Positions 1 through 10,041 of a stretch of 64,000 nucleotides of DNA are shown here, one piece after another (the stretch's first letter is position 1; each line of letters begins with the position of its first letter). A program made the translations under genes and the position numbers. The DNA comes from Cavia porcellus (lineage: Eukaryota; Chordata; Mammalia; Rodentia; Caviidae). The stretch spans positions 46,270,501-46,334,500 of the forward strand of contig NW_026947493.1 in the NCBI RefSeq assembly GCF_034190915.1, read 5' to 3'. The notes under the pieces were generated by a model. The model made no database searches, was not told the DNA's origin, and was given only the letters and a program-made list of their open reading frames with translations.

Positions 1-73
1 GCTACAGCCCTGAGAAAGAGCTGGAGGGAAATATCTAAAAAGACACCTCGCTGCCTTCTGCCCATGACAGCCA

Positions 74-223
74 TCTGTGTGCTTCTTCTTTTTTTTTTTT
101 TTTTTTTTTTTTTTTGTCTTTTTGCTTTTTTATCGGTACCGGGGTTCGAACTCACGACTGCCTGCTTGCAAGACAGGCATTTATGTAGCTGAGCTAAATC
201 CCCAGCCCCTCTGTCTGCTTCTT
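74..223 (-). mobile_element. Young ID SINE with GTACCGATAAAAAG tail
   Basis: On the minus strand this reads as a full tRNA-derived ID (GGGGCTGGGGATTTAGCTCA start, box-B-like GGTTCGAAC region) followed by the tail GATAAAAAAGC and a 25+ nt A run. A near-perfect 14-bp target duplication flanks it (TCTGTGTGCTTCTT at 74-87, TCTGTCTGCTTCTT at 210-223). The long tail and intact duplication indicate recent insertion. Confidence 0.9.
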
Positions 224-269
224 TTATTGAACATCTTTGGAATTTTTTGTTTTTGATTTTTTTGGTTGT

Positions 270-434
270 TTCTGCTTTTGTTTTTGTTTTGAGACAAGGT
301 CTCACTCTGTAGTTCAGGCTGGCCTTGAACTCACTCACTACATAGCCCATGCCAGTCTCGAACTCACGATGCTCCTCTTGCCTCAGCCTCCTAAGTGCTG
401 GGTTTATTGCCATGTACCACTACACGTGGTTGAA
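270..434 (-). mobile_element. B1 SINE
   Basis: Antisense B1 with a GAGACAAGGTCTCAC end, both copies of the internal 29-bp duplication and the CCTCAGCCTCCTAAGTGCTG block. The T-rich stretch at 240-290 is its A tail. The 93-codon frame across it is SINE-derived. Confidence 0.85.
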
Positions 435-473
435 CTTTATTTTTTTTTTAACTTTCTCCTAAGACTGTTGCAA

Positions 474-590
474 AATGTGACGGCACATACTTGTAATCAC
501 AGCTACTTAGGAAACTGAGGCATGAGCATCACAAGTAAGATGAGCTTGGTCTACACAGAGTTCAAGGCCAGCTCAAGGTTAAAAAGAGAG
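474..590 (+). mobile_element. B1 SINE, diverged
   Basis: Sense B1 with TTGTAATCACAGCTACTTAG and AACTGAGGCATGAGCATC. The 3' end is degraded and the final CTGTCTC is lost, so this is an old copy. Confidence 0.7.
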
Positions 591-599
591 AAAGGGCAA

Positions 600-1515
600 A
601 AGACCTAAACTTCTGTATTTGGGAGGAAACATATTGAGCAACATTTTTTTAAGCAACATTCTCGAAGAATGCATTCTTCATGGGGCGTATTTTTGTCATT
701 CGTGCCAGGGTACAGTGAGCAAAATGGATTGGGCACAGTTAGCAGAAAACAATTTTGTCATTAGTACAAAAATAAGAGTCAAAGAGCTACCAAGCTGCAA
801 CCAGGCATTTACCAACCGAGCTTTGACACAGTGAAGATACATAAATAACTCAAGAAATACACTCTCAAGAGACTGAAATAGCAAGAAAAATGTAAGTAGG
901 AGGGGAAAGTTAGGGAGAAAGAAAGGAAAAGAAATAAACTTTTAGTGAACAGACAAATACTGTGCTAGGCTCTTTCATAAATATTATTGTAAATTACATG
1001 ACTGTTAGGTCAGAAATAGTCTCTCTGACATTAATCACGATGAGCAGGGCCAGATATTTTTTAAGCCCTAAAGCTTTGAATATGAATTAATTTGTTCTTT
1101 AAATCCAGGTCTCTCTTAAACAAATGATGTTAATGCTTGAGAGGGTTATGAGATCCCAATCTGTGAGTGCATTTAGATTCCACATCCTGCCTCAATTCCA
1201 AAATAGATGTCCAGTACCCAGCCTTCAAATCTGCTTGTGGGGACATGTGTTTTCTCCAACTTTCTCTTCCTGTGAGTGAGACAAGATGGAAAACAGACAC
1301 CACACGTCCATTGAATGCCTGCTGTGAGACCTAAACACTTAGCGCCTTAATTGCCCACATTATTTATTTATATTCTTTGCCTATTAGTCAACAGAATAAA
1401 GGACCTAGAAATGTTTTCCCTTTGAAGAAAAGCAGCCACGGCTGACATCCTCAAATGTTTGAAAGAATGACACCGGGTACATCCCTAGGGGAGGGATGGG
1501 ATCTAGAGTCAAGGA
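600..1515. other. Unique sequence with two possible MIR relics
   Basis: No gene seen. Segments at about 955-1005 (ACTGTGCTAGGCTCTTTCAT) and 1295-1375 (ATTGAATGCCTGCTGTGAGA) resemble the 'increasing size class' part of MIR elements. The rest is unremarkable AT-rich sequence. Confidence 0.4.
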
Positions 1516-2005
1516 AGTTGCTGGTTTGGATCTGAAATTTACACCCATGTCCACATGTTAAAGGCTTGGTCCCAGCTTGTAGCATTATAGGAAAGAGTGG
1601 AATCTGTCAGAGGTGGAGCCCAGCAGGAGGAAGTTAGGTCACTGGGGTGTGTCCTTCAAGGACATTGTGAGGCCTGCCCCTCTTACTCCCTCCTCTCGCA
1701 GGCCATAAGGTGAAGGGGCTTTGTCTACCATGGCTTCCATTGTGATGTGCCAGGCTGGGGATTTAGCCCAGTGGCATAAGTACCTGCCTGGCAAACGTGA
1801 GTTTGTGAGTTCCATCCTAGGTACCAAAAAAAAACCAGAGGTTGTAAGAAACTCTGATGTAGACACATCGTGATGTGACACTTCACCCACGGACCCCAAA
1901 GTGATAGGGCCACCAAAACTGTGAGCCAGAGTAAATCTTTTCTCTTTTTAAATTGATTATCTCAGGTACTTTTTTACAGTAATGGGAAACGGGCTAACAA
2001 TGAGG
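1515..2005 (+). mobile_element. Old MaLR-like LTR, split by an ID
   Basis: The segment starts with TTTGGATCTGAAATTTACAC, contains AAAGGCTTGGTCCCAGCTTG, and ends with ACTGTGAGCCAGAGTAAATC plus TTGATTATCTCAGGTA and ACGGGCTAACA. This layout (polyadenylation-like AGTAAA near the end, terminal GCTAACA) is typical of mammalian ERVL-MaLR LTRs. Reverse-oriented relatives lie at 41810-42165 and 52800-53152. The exact subfamily is not assigned. Confidence 0.6.
1751..1835 (+). mobile_element. ID SINE inside the LTR
   Basis: Sense ID: CAGGCTGGGGATTTAGCCCA through CCTAGGTACCAAAAAAAA. It interrupts the older LTR, so it inserted later. TGTGATGTG before it and TGTAGACACATCGTGATGTG after it may be remnants of a target duplication. 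Confidence 0.85.
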
Positions 2006-2234
2006 TCATCTGTGCATAGTGACTCTTCCTCAAGTGATGCAGCCCTTCGATGGGGAGTATTTAGCAGAAACTGGAAGACCATCTAACAGGGATGTTTGTA
2101 GCTGGGGTTTCTCCTAAATTAGGATGGAGTCACCCAATGACTCCCAAACACCTGTCCAGGTCTAGTAAAGTTTCTAGTTTTATCTAGTGACAAAACAATA
2201 AAAGAGGGAGAGAACTAGGCCTTACAAGGAGTGA

Positions 2235-2590
2235 TCCTCATTTCATTGTTTTATTGAGTGGGGTTTTATTCTCTTTTGTTTTATGTCAAATCTGATGGCA
2301 GGAGCAGCTATTTCAATTATAGCAAGACATATTATGGTAGCCATTTTGGATTTACTATTGTTTTGAAGTTCTTTATTGCATTCATTGTTTTGTTTGTATT
2401 GTTTCTAGTCTATTCTGTTTGATTTTTACTATGTCTGAAAGTATCTGCAACTATTTTGAAGACAACAGAAGACATTATGATAACTATTGCTGATTTCGTA
2501 AGATTTTGAAGTCCTGTATCACACTATTTTATTTTGATTGGTTTTATTGTTTTATTTTCATTGGTCTCTCTTTAAAATAAAAAGTAAAAA
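2235..2590. repeat. Degenerate AT-rich tandem repeat, period about 142 bp
   Basis: About 2.5 units of an AT-rich sequence are arrayed head to tail. Two anchors recur: TCATTGTTTT at 2243 and 2382, and GACATATTATGG at 2326 against GACATTATGA at 2471. Intervening text also aligns (GAAGTTCTTTATTGC against GAAGTCCTGTATCAC). The spacing is 139-145 bp with many substitutions. I do not recognise a named satellite. Confidence 0.6.
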
Positions 2591-2701
2591 ATAAACAATA
2601 AAAGAAAAATTAAGACCAATGTCAGTGTTTTTTCCTATAGCTCACTTTATTAAGTTTTAAAACTTGTTCTTAGTTCTGATATTACTCAAAATTAATTCTT
2701 C

Positions 2702-2872
2702 CAACTGGTTATAGTGGGCCATGTCCATAATCCCAAGACTTAGGGAGGCTGAGGCAGGAGGATCACAAATTCAAGCCCAGCCTGGGCAACTTAGTGACTT
2801 AGCAAGATCCTGTCTCAAAAGAAAGAATAAAAAAGGTGATGTAGCTCAGTGAGAAGACTCTCAGTACTAAAA
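2702..2872 (+). mobile_element. B1-dID dimeric SINE
   Basis: The left arm has CCATAATCCCAAGACTTAGG and CCTGGGCAACTTAGTGACTT, ending ATCCTGTCTCAAAAG. An A-rich linker leads to the ID-like right arm GTGATGTAGCTCAGTGAGAA. The right arm is degraded. Confidence 0.85.
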
Positions 2873-2939
2873 CAATAAAAAATTTTTAAAAAGACAATAC
2901 TCAAAGGTGGACTGAGAAATAACAGCAATAACTGTAATA

Positions 2940-3060
2940 TGCCTATTGATAGATTATTGGGCATGAGCACCATTCTGAGCACTGTCTGTTACCTTGTTTA
3001 AGCCTCACCACAGCCCTGCAAGTAGCATACAATTAATATACTCAGCAGAGAGAAACCGAC
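2940..3060 (-). mobile_element. MIR SINE relic
   Basis: GAGCACCATTCTGAGCACTG followed by CCTTGTTTAAGCCTCACCAC and CCTGCAAGTAGCA matches the reverse complement of the MIR 3' half. It is very old, pre-rodent. Confidence 0.55.
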
Positions 3061-3204
3061 CAGTTTCACTTCAAGTTGATGGCAGAAGAGAATGGCCAAC
3101 TCCTGCATTTCCCCTCAGATGCTCGGGCTTTCATCAGCTGGTCAAGTGCCCCTTAGAAGTCTCTTCTTTCCAGCTTCTCTTGGTGTAATGGAGATCATGG
3201 GGGC

Positions 3205-3400
3205 GCATCTTTATTCTTTCCTCCTATAATGATTAATTCCAGCAGTGCAGCTCATCTGTCGCGTCCTGTAATTTTCCATAATAGGAGCGTCAATTTTTAG
3301 CTTTTATGAGACAAATTATGCAAATAAGCATAGCCTGCCCAAAAGCACAAAATCTAATGCAGTCATGATAGGAAAGGGAACAGTGGTTCCCTTACATTTC
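3205..3400. promoter_or_regulatory. Candidate conserved non-coding element with POU octamer
   Basis: SINE-free AT-rich block containing GATTAATTCC, TTTTATGAGACAAATTATGC and a perfect octamer ATGCAAAT at 3318-3325. The motif mix resembles vertebrate developmental enhancers. Conservation itself cannot be seen here, so this is inference. Confidence 0.35.
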
Positions 3401-4190
3401 CTTCTATCTAGGCAATCAGGGCAGCGGCCTTGCCTGAGTTCAGAGGGACAGGATCTTTCTGGCAGCTGCTGATCTGGCTGGGGTTCAGCCAGCCAAAGAA
3501 CATCCTTCGATCCACTCTCCTACCTCTGTTCACTGTAGGTGACAGGAGGACACACTGTGCCTTTCAATGTGCCTACATCTAGCTGCCCACTAGCACTTTC
3601 CATCCTGAGGGCCACTGGCACTCTCTGTAGACAGAGAGAAAACAATATTCCAGGTCCATTGGCTCCCTGGGAAAGTGTGACAGCTGCGTGGAGGTGACAG
3701 GAGCCAGGGGACACACATTCTGAAGGTGTGGGAGAGGCATTTCCACATTGCTCTATATGACATTCAGAGAACTTCATTCAAAAATCAAAGTTCTGGACCC
3801 TGCACAAAGGCCACCACGACTGAGCAGAGGGTGCAACTGTCCTGCTGTATCAGCATAAGGAAGAGCAAAGGCCACAGCTTCCTCTGAGCCCATGCTGTAT
3901 CTGAGCTTCAGAATCAGCTTTTAGATCAGTTTCCACTTGGCTAGGTTTAATGTACAGGCATGTAGAGCTAGGATCAAATTTCTTTTATAGAACGCATTTG
4001 TGTTCCAGAGACGCTGCAGGACGGCTTCAAAACGCGTTTGCCTCCCAGGCATTCATTGGACAAAGCGTCCTCAAACTCATCTTTGTCTCTGCTCTGATGT
4101 GAGAACTCAAAAGTATAGATAAGGACCAAAATGTATAGTAGACACATTGGGAAATAGGAAGAAAATGTTCAAATGAGAAGGAAGGCACAG
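3400..4190. other. Unique sequence, nothing recognised
   Basis: No SINE arm or exon-like structure stands out. Reading frames here are under 100 codons and lack recognisable domains. Confidence 0.5.
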
Positions 4191-4430
4191 GAGGAAGGCA
4201 AAAAAGGGACAAGAAAAAATAGAAGGAAAAAGTGGGGGGAAGCTTTTGTAAATAAGGACGGAAAAAATGAGGGGAAGAGGATTTGAAGGGAGGGGAGGGG
4301 AATGGGGAAAAAGGAAGAATCAAGATACACCACTTAGGGGAACGAATTTCCCATAATGAATGTCATCAGAAGTTATGTAAACCTAAAATGTTCCAATAAA
4401 ATTTTTAAAACAAAAAATAAATAACAAACA
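4190..4430 (+). mobile_element. LINE-1 3' UTR end
   Basis: A G-rich polypurine tract (4200-4320) is followed by about 70 bp ending in AACCTAAAATGTTCCAATAA and an A-rich tail. This is the usual order of an L1 3' end: polypurine tract, polyadenylation signal AATAAA, tail. The terminal 60 bp aligns with the antisense segment at 18926-19000. Confidence 0.6.
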
Positions 4431-4625
4431 TCCCCCAGATAAGCTGTATATTCTTTAAAAAGTAAATGGTCAGTGATAGTGACAGATACACAGCAGTGTG
4501 GATGCTCTGTGTGCATTTAAAATGCTAAAATAATATGTTTTATGTTATAAATGTTTTAACACAATTTTAAAATCTTTGACTTGGAAAAAAAGTCAGTGGA
4601 AACACATTGGAAAGTCTCGTTTTCA

Positions 4626-4700
4626 GGGCCCAGATACAGCTTAGCAGCACAGCAGTTGTAAGTGTGAGGTTGTGATTTTGATTCCTGGTACTAAAAAACA
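4626..4700 (+). mobile_element. ID SINE, diverged
   Basis: GGGCCCAGATACAGCTTAGC through GATTCCTGGTACTAAAAAAC fits an old sense ID. The anticodon-region part is degraded. Confidence 0.6.
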
Positions 4701-4774
4701 AGAAAGTTTCATCTTTAATAATAAAATACAAAGACATAATGCTGGTAATAATAATTTTATATAAATATTCATTT

Positions 4775-4850
4775 TTTTGTAGCAGAGATCAAATTCACAA
4801 CCTCATGCTTGCCAGGTGCTTCTGCCACTGAGCTAAATCCCCAGCCCCCA
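4775..4850 (-). mobile_element. ID SINE
   Basis: Antisense ID ending CACTGAGCTAAATCCCCAGC. The tail is only seven T, so it is not one of the young long-tailed copies. Confidence 0.85.
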
Positions 4851-4984
4851 TATAAATATTCTTAAATACTAACTGACAAAATGGCAAACAAGGAGAGTTG
4901 TTAAAACAGATATTAAATGGTTTTTCAGATATAGTGTTCTCATAAGAACAATGTTCACTAACAGTCAAATGGAGCTTTTATTTT

Positions 4985-5180
4985 TTCTCTTTTGTTTGCA
5001 GCACCGGGGACTCACCCAGTGCCTGCACACTGAGCTATATATCCCGGGTCCTTTCACATTTTTTTTATTTTGAGACAAGATCTCCCTTAATGCTAAATTT
5101 CCCAGGCTGGGCTGAAATTGTGATCCTCCTGCCTCAGTCTCCCTGAGGGCTGGGATTCGAGGCATGAAACACTATGCCCA
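4985..5180 (-). mobile_element. B1-dID dimeric SINE
   Basis: The antisense right arm (GCACCGGGGACTCACCCAGT, CTGAGCTATATATCCCGGGT) precedes the T-rich linker and the left arm (GAGACAAGATCTCCCTTAAT to GGGCTGGGATTCGAGGCATG). Both arms are nearly complete. Confidence 0.85.
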
Positions 5181-5207
5181 ATTTTTTTTTTTTTTGAGAT
5201 AAAGTCA

Positions 5208-5336
5208 GCTGGGTATAATCCCAGCATTTGGGAGGCTTAGGTAAGAGGATCCTTGCAAAGTCAAGACCAGCCTGGGCTTCAAAGTGAGCTCAAGTTCAGC
5301 CTGAACTGCATAGCAAGACCTTGTCCCAAAAAGACA
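5208..5336 (+). mobile_element. B1 SINE
   Basis: AGCTGGGTATAATCCCAGCA start with two GACCAGCCTGGGCTT / TTCAGCCTGAACTGC segments, showing the 29-bp duplication, and a CTTGTCCCAAAAAGAC end. Confidence 0.85.
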
Positions 5337-5353
5337 AAAGAAAAATGGGAGAA

Positions 5354-5425
5354 GTGTCTAGGGACGTAGCTTGCTGAGAGGGCACTTGTCTAGTAGGACT
5401 GAAGCCCTGAGGTCAACCCCATCCC
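5354..5425 (+). mobile_element. ID-like SINE
   Basis: TAGGGACGTAGCTTGCTGAG through CTGAGGTCAACCCCATC follows the B1 directly. It is a diverged ID arm without a clear A tail. Confidence 0.5.
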
Positions 5426-5439
5426 ACTGGACAGAGAGG

Positions 5440-5780
5440 ACAGGCTCTCACTGCGCAGCCAGGCTGGCCAGCAGTGGCTGCTCCACTGCTAGTACCCAGT
5501 GTGGCAGCACTGACCCACAGAGAGACACACGCAGGTACCAGATCCCTTTTCAGTGAAGAGAGAGTCCCAAACCTGCATGGACCTAAAGGTCTTTGGGGAA
5601 TGTTCAATCAAAATTCAGCTTTATTACTCCTTTTATTAATTTAATTGTCTAAAATCATAGGAAATACTGTTTCAAATAATTCTGAGTCATTAAAATTCTC
5701 TTGAAAATTTGCCAGATTTGTTTGGCATCACCAATAAAATGACACATTATAAAATAAATTAGTGCAAGAATTTAGTATAC
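5440..5780. other. Unique sequence, nothing recognised
   Basis: Moderately GC-rich to 5600, then AT-rich. Short frames on both strands (about 60 codons) look like chance. Confidence 0.45.
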
Positions 5781-5782
5781 AG

Positions 5783-5865
5783 GGACCGGAGATATAGCTC
5801 AGGGGACACAGCACCTGCCTGGCAAACACAAGGTCCTGAGTTCGATTCCTGGTACCCAATTAACA
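5783..5865 (+). mobile_element. ID SINE
   Basis: GGACCGGAGATATAGCTCAG to GAGTTCGATTCCTGGTACCC. The box B is intact and the A tail is short and interrupted. Confidence 0.85.
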
Positions 5866-6046
5866 ACAACAAAAAGAATTTGGTACATAGTAACAGCAGA
5901 GGTGGATCTTCAAATAAAAAAGGAAAAGACCGCTCCACCAATATTGGGATAATTCAGTGCCCATCTGAAAAACAAAAATTGAAAGGATTACTACTATATT
6001 CGATATGTCAATAAAATAAATTCTAAAGTCAAAAGCTTAAGTATAA

Positions 6047-6125
6047 GACGAAGAGCTGCGTGGATGGTTCTGTGACCAGAGCACAGGGTGACAGGCACAG
6101 GGCCCTGGGTCCCATCCAGTACGAA
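6047..6125 (+). mobile_element. Possible old ID SINE
   Basis: CCCTGGGTCCCATCCAGTAC at the 3' side and a GGATGGTTCTG start weakly resemble an ID. Low similarity. Confidence 0.3.
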
Positions 6126-6402
6126 GGAGGAAGAGGAGGAAAACAGGAAATCGTAGCAAAGGTGTGAAGAAGGCTAAAATTTCTTCTAGATTTTCTACTG
6201 TGATAATTACACAGACCCCAAAAACAAAAATGATCAAGGGAAAAAGCAATATAATAAATGTGTAACATACTGCTACTGATCAAATCGCTTCAGATTTAAA
6301 GGGCTGAATTGATATTCTCAAAAAGGAAAATGAATTCTTCCTCTACTATCACCACCAGTACTGAATAGGAGCAAAGAAAGTCAGTTTCATTAGGACTCAG
6401 GA

Positions 6403-6462
6403 AAAAGCTGGGCGTGGTCCAGGTGCACACCTATGATCCCAGCACTCGGGAGGCTGAGAGAT
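6403..6462 (+). mobile_element. B1 SINE fragment
   Basis: The first 60 bp of a sense B1 (AGCTGGGCGTGG to ACTCGGGAGGCTGAG). It stops at the TATG-rich microsatellite that follows. Confidence 0.75.
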
Positions 6463-6506
6463 TTTATGCGTGTATGTAATTATGTAATTATGTATGTATG
6501 TATTTG
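6463..6506. repeat. TATG/TAAT microsatellite
   Basis: Repeats of TGTAATTATG and TATG sit directly on the 3' edge of the truncated B1. Confidence 0.7.
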
Positions 6507-6747
6507 CAGTAGGAAAACGTGTTGGGGAATAAAAATGAGAGACAGGAAGGGTCACGAATGGGTTGCCAATGAGCCCACTTCTCTGAGGAAATTTAATAGA
6601 ACAAAGTCTTGAGGTGTGGGTACAATGTGAGTCAAAACTATCATTAATCAATAAGATTGCAAGTATAGTCACTTAGGTAACAGTGATCCAATAGTAACAA
6701 GTGTGTACAGATGACATCGTTATACTGATTGATAATTGGTAGTGTTA

Positions 6748-6838
6748 GTTGTAGCCCAGGCTGGTTTTGAATTCATAATGATCCTCTTGCCTCAGCCTCC
6801 TGAGTGCTGGGATTACAGGCATGCACCACATTTGGCTA
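6748..6838 (-). mobile_element. B1 SINE fragment in LTR
   Basis: Antisense 5' portion of B1 (TAGCCCAGGCTGGTTTTGAA to GGGATTACAGGCATGCACCA). The CTGTCTC end is missing. Confidence 0.8.
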
Positions 6839-6847
6839 GTTTTTTAG

Positions 6848-6928
6848 TCTTTTTTTTTTTTTTTTTTGGTACTGGGATCCAACTCAAAATGAGTTTGCCA
6901 AGCAGGTGCTTGTGCCACTGAGCTAAAT
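6848..6928 (-). mobile_element. ID SINE in LTR
   Basis: T17 run, GGTACTGGGATCCAACTCAA and TGTGCCACTGAGCTAAATTT. It lies just after the B1 fragment. Confidence 0.8.
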
Positions 6929-7204
6929 TTTAGTCTTAATAGTTTAGTTTTTGTTTTAGTGGGGGGTGAGGACTGCCCACTCCTAGGAAGATAATGCTCT
7001 ATTTATATGGGAAGTCTCAAAAAGGTAGTACCAACAGTCCCAATTTATAATTTATCCCCTAGAGAAGTATGTAAATCTGGGCACTGAGACTTTAATCTAC
7101 TTCAGATGTACCTCCAGCCACAATTTCCATTCCTTCTCACTTCTGCACTATCTCCCTCTAGAGCCTGCACTATTTCTACCTAACATAGCTGTCTACAGTA
7201 TTCC

Positions 7205-7685
7205 CCCACAAAGAGATACCAAGCTGAGAAGGGTCAGTGGAGGGGAAACCGCAGTCGAGGCCTTCTCCAGTGAGCCAGTCTAACAGGGCTTGGCGGGAAG
7301 TCATGCTGCAGTTTAGCGTGATAAACTCCCTTTAGGGAGGTCGATCTAATGGTTCCCTGTAAAAAGAGTGTGGCACATTTGCCATTGGTTTTATCTGCAT
7401 GATCACTTTGGAGTTTGGCAGACCCAAAGTTGTAGGACCCCTATAAAAGGTTCCTTCATGTCCTTGTGAAGACCAAGGCCAGAATATTGACTGACTTCTT
7501 AGCCCAGTTTCTGATCTAATTTTAGTCTCCAGGAGGACTGAACAAAATCAGCTAAGGATGTTATAAGGATGTTACGTAACCCAGTAGAGGCCTTGATCAC
7601 AGCTGCTTTAGAAGCCTCACCCTTCAGGATCTGAAAGAGAGGCAAGGGAAATTCTAGGTTCCCAGGACAGATATTATTTTGTGTT
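7205..7685. other. Unique sequence downstream of the LTR
   Basis: Contains a TATA-box-like CCTATAAAAGGTTCC at 7441-7455. It could be ERV internal sequence or another old LTR; no homology is recognised with confidence. Confidence 0.3.
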
Positions 7686-7689
7686 GTTT

Positions 7690-7957
7690 GTGAGACAGGG
7701 TTTCACTACATAGTTCAGGCCATCCTTGTATTCACTATGTATTCCAGACTGGCCTTGAATTTGTGGCAATCCTGCCTCAGCTTTCCCTTTTTTTTTTTTT
7801 TTTTTTTTTCTGGTCTTTTTAAAACAAGATCTTGCTATGTAGTTCAGACTAGACTTGAGCTTATTTTGTAGCCCAGGTTGATCTCAAATTTGGAACAATC
7901 CTCCTGCCTCAGCTTCCTGAGTCCTGAGATTACAGTCCTGTGTCACCACATGGGCTC
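7690..7957 (-). mobile_element. Two antisense B1 SINEs in a row
   Basis: The first (7690-7780) has GAGACAGGGTTTCACTACAT and stops at TGCCTCAGCTTTC. A T23 run at 7787 begins the second (to 7957), complete through GAGATTACAGTCCTGTGTCA. The second probably inserted into the first. Confidence 0.8.
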
Positions 7958-8311
7958 CAGCAGATATATTCATTGATAATGAGTTGCTGGTAAATCGGTT
8001 TATGCTGCTTCTTAATTGGCAAATGTGAAACACTGGTACACAGAAAATTCCTTCACACAGAAAATTCCTTCCTTTCCAAATTCATCTTCCCACCTCTCCT
8101 GTGCGCATGCTCATTTGGTCCTGGTCTCATCTGGTCCAGGTCCTGGAAGACACCTATCCCCAGTTCACCTGTTGAATTCCTTCCCATAAGTCTCACAACC
8201 TATTACTGATCTCTGATCTACATGTGCACACACATTACCTTGTCTGCCTTCTATATCCTTGGGTTTCACCTCCTCTGATTTAACCAAAAGCTGAATGAAA
8301 ATATTTAGGGA

Positions 8312-8441
8312 GAAGCTGGGCACAGTGGTGCACACCTGTAGCCACAACACTTGGAAGGCTGAGGCAGAAGGATTATTGTAAGAGCTACACAGTGAGTTCA
8401 CATAATGAGACCCTGTCTCAATAAATAAATAAATATTGCTT
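8312..8441 (+). mobile_element. B1 SINE
   Basis: AGCTGGGCACAGTGGTGCAC start and CCCTGTCTCAATAAATAAAT end. The internal duplication is partly deleted, and the tail has become an (AAAT) microsatellite. Confidence 0.85.
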
Positions 8442-8770
8442 TGTCTACCTTGATGAAACTGATGTTTATTTAAAAAATAGCAGTTGTTAGTAGAGCAGGC
8501 TGCCTGCCTTCCTCACTGCAGGGGAAGGTGTCAAATGACAGCTCGATGGGGTCCTTTTCTACCTAGCAACTGATAAACAAAGAAAAAACTCTTTGCCATT
8601 GGCCAGATCTCAACTTGGCAACCTGCATAAATATACTAGTTTTAAATTTAGCTGCTGGAGTTGCATTTTAGAAAAGAGAGAAGAAAAAATACCTTTTAAA
8701 GTTCATTATGCATCTTACTGAGGTGAACTCCATTAAAGGATCCTCAGATAAATGAAGAGGAAAAAAAGCA
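8442..8770. other. Unique AT-rich sequence
   Basis: No repeat or exon-like structure recognised. Confidence 0.45.
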
Positions 8771-8771
8771 A

Positions 8772-8966
8772 AATCTTTTTATTATAGAGATTGAACCCTG
8801 AGCCTTCAATTGAGCTATATACCCAGCCTTTTGTTTGTTTACTTGTTTGTTTTGTTTTGTTTGAGACAGGCTCTTGCTAAATCATCCAGACTATACTCAC
8901 ATTTGCAATCCCCTTGCCTCAGCCTCAGAGTGCTGAGATTACAGGTGTGTGCCACCACACTTGCTT
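8772..8966 (-). mobile_element. B1-dID dimeric SINE
   Basis: Right arm GATTGAACCCTGAGCCTTCA and GAGCTATATACCCAGC, a TTTG-rich linker, then left arm GAGACAGGCTCTTGCTAAAT to GAGATTACAGGTGTGTGCCA. Confidence 0.85.
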
Positions 8967-9186
8967 GTGGCTTTAACAACACATTTAAAACTTCTGCTCA
9001 CAACTGGCTTAGTCTGTGCAGCTCAGTGAGTGGGACAGGTGTGGACCTTAACAGTAACACTGGGGCTTCACATTTTGTTTGACAGTGATGTAAGCTCATT
9101 ACTGAAAAAACTGTAGAGAAGGCCCTCCTGCATTAAACCAGCTCAGGATTGCAAAGAACTAGTGCCAAAATTTATGTTTCCTTTCT

Positions 9187-9243
9187 TGGCTCAGTGCAAA
9201 GACCTTGGATTCAATCCCCAGTATCACTGAAAAAAAAAAAAGT
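9187..9243 (+). mobile_element. ID/dID right-arm fragment
   Basis: TTGGCTCAGTGCAAAGACCT to CAATCCCCAGTATCACTG plus A12. Only the tRNA-like arm remains. Confidence 0.7.
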
Positions 9244-9244
9244 A

Positions 9245-10040
9245 TCCTTTCCAAGGCAGCTTTCAGTGCAGCTTTTTGGTTTTTGTTTGTTTTTGCAGTA
9301 CTAGGGTGGGGGAAGGGATCTCACACAAGGTCTGACGTCATCAGCCCTTCCGGTGGGTTTTTTCCTCTTTCCCATTAGTCCCCAGGCCGCCCTATGTTGC
9401 GCCAGCGTGATTCACACTAGAGGCTTGGCTACAGAGGAAACTTAGTCTCCTCCAGGGTCAAAGAGAGTTTTCAACATGTCCAGGAATCAAGTCCAGGTTT
9501 CCAGTCCCCTAGGCTGCTTTGACTTCCATTTCAGAAAACATTCTTGCCCTCGCCCGTCGCCGCCTGCCTGTCTATTCTTGACTGCCGCTGTCCCAGCTGA
9601 AAATAGAATCTCCCCACCGCATCGGAGCTGTGCCCTTCAGGAGGAGAGGTGCGGGCCTTTCTGCTTGGCTACCCAGGCCAGAGTTAGTGAAACCAATCAG
9701 ATAAGACACCTAGTTGAGTCCTGAGATGGGGCAAGCAAAGAAAAAAGTATTTTTCAATGGAAAGACAGTCTGTACTTACGCTAAACATTTATGTATTATT
9801 TTGTCTGAAATCGGATTTAACTGCATGTGGAATGTGGTACTTGGCAGCCCACCCCTCTATTCTCCCCCACATCTACCCTGACACCCACACCCAGGAGCAC
9901 AGCAAGGACAGAAAATGCACCCAGGGCCCAGAACCTGGAGGGGCTGCTCCCACATCCACCGTGCAAAATGTTTCTCTCACCTGTTCCTCCAAAAGTTAGG
10001 CTCCTTGATATTTCTTAAAGATGTTTAAATAATAATAATG
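9245..10040. other. Unique GC-moderate sequence
   Basis: Short frames of 60-82 codons on the plus strand show no recognisable domain. Nothing else seen except the CRE motif. Confidence 0.4.
9333..9340. promoter_or_regulatory. Palindromic CRE motif
   Basis: A perfect TGACGTCA within a moderately CpG-rich 150 bp (9330-9480). CREB/ATF proteins bind this palindrome. No transcript start can be identified beside it. Confidence 0.3.
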
Positions 10041-10041
10041 C

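Larger units (their letters stand above)
6485..7205 (+). mobile_element. ERV LTR, interrupted by B1 and ID
   Basis: GGAATAAAAATGAGAGACAG, TTGCCAATGAGCCCACTTCT and CAATAAGATTGCAAGTATAG at the 5' side, and ACCTCCAGCCACAATTTCC and CTATTTCTACCTAACATAGC at the 3' side, match the nested LTRs at 33603-34905 in the same order. SINEs at 6748-6927 split it. No open viral gene is present. Confidence 0.6.

Noticed and set aside
237..518. 93-codon frame and many similar ones containing 'LLPQPPECWDY'-type peptides
   Set aside because: The peptide is the antisense translation of the B1 block GGCTGAGGCAGGAGGAT. The frames start and stop with SINE boundaries.
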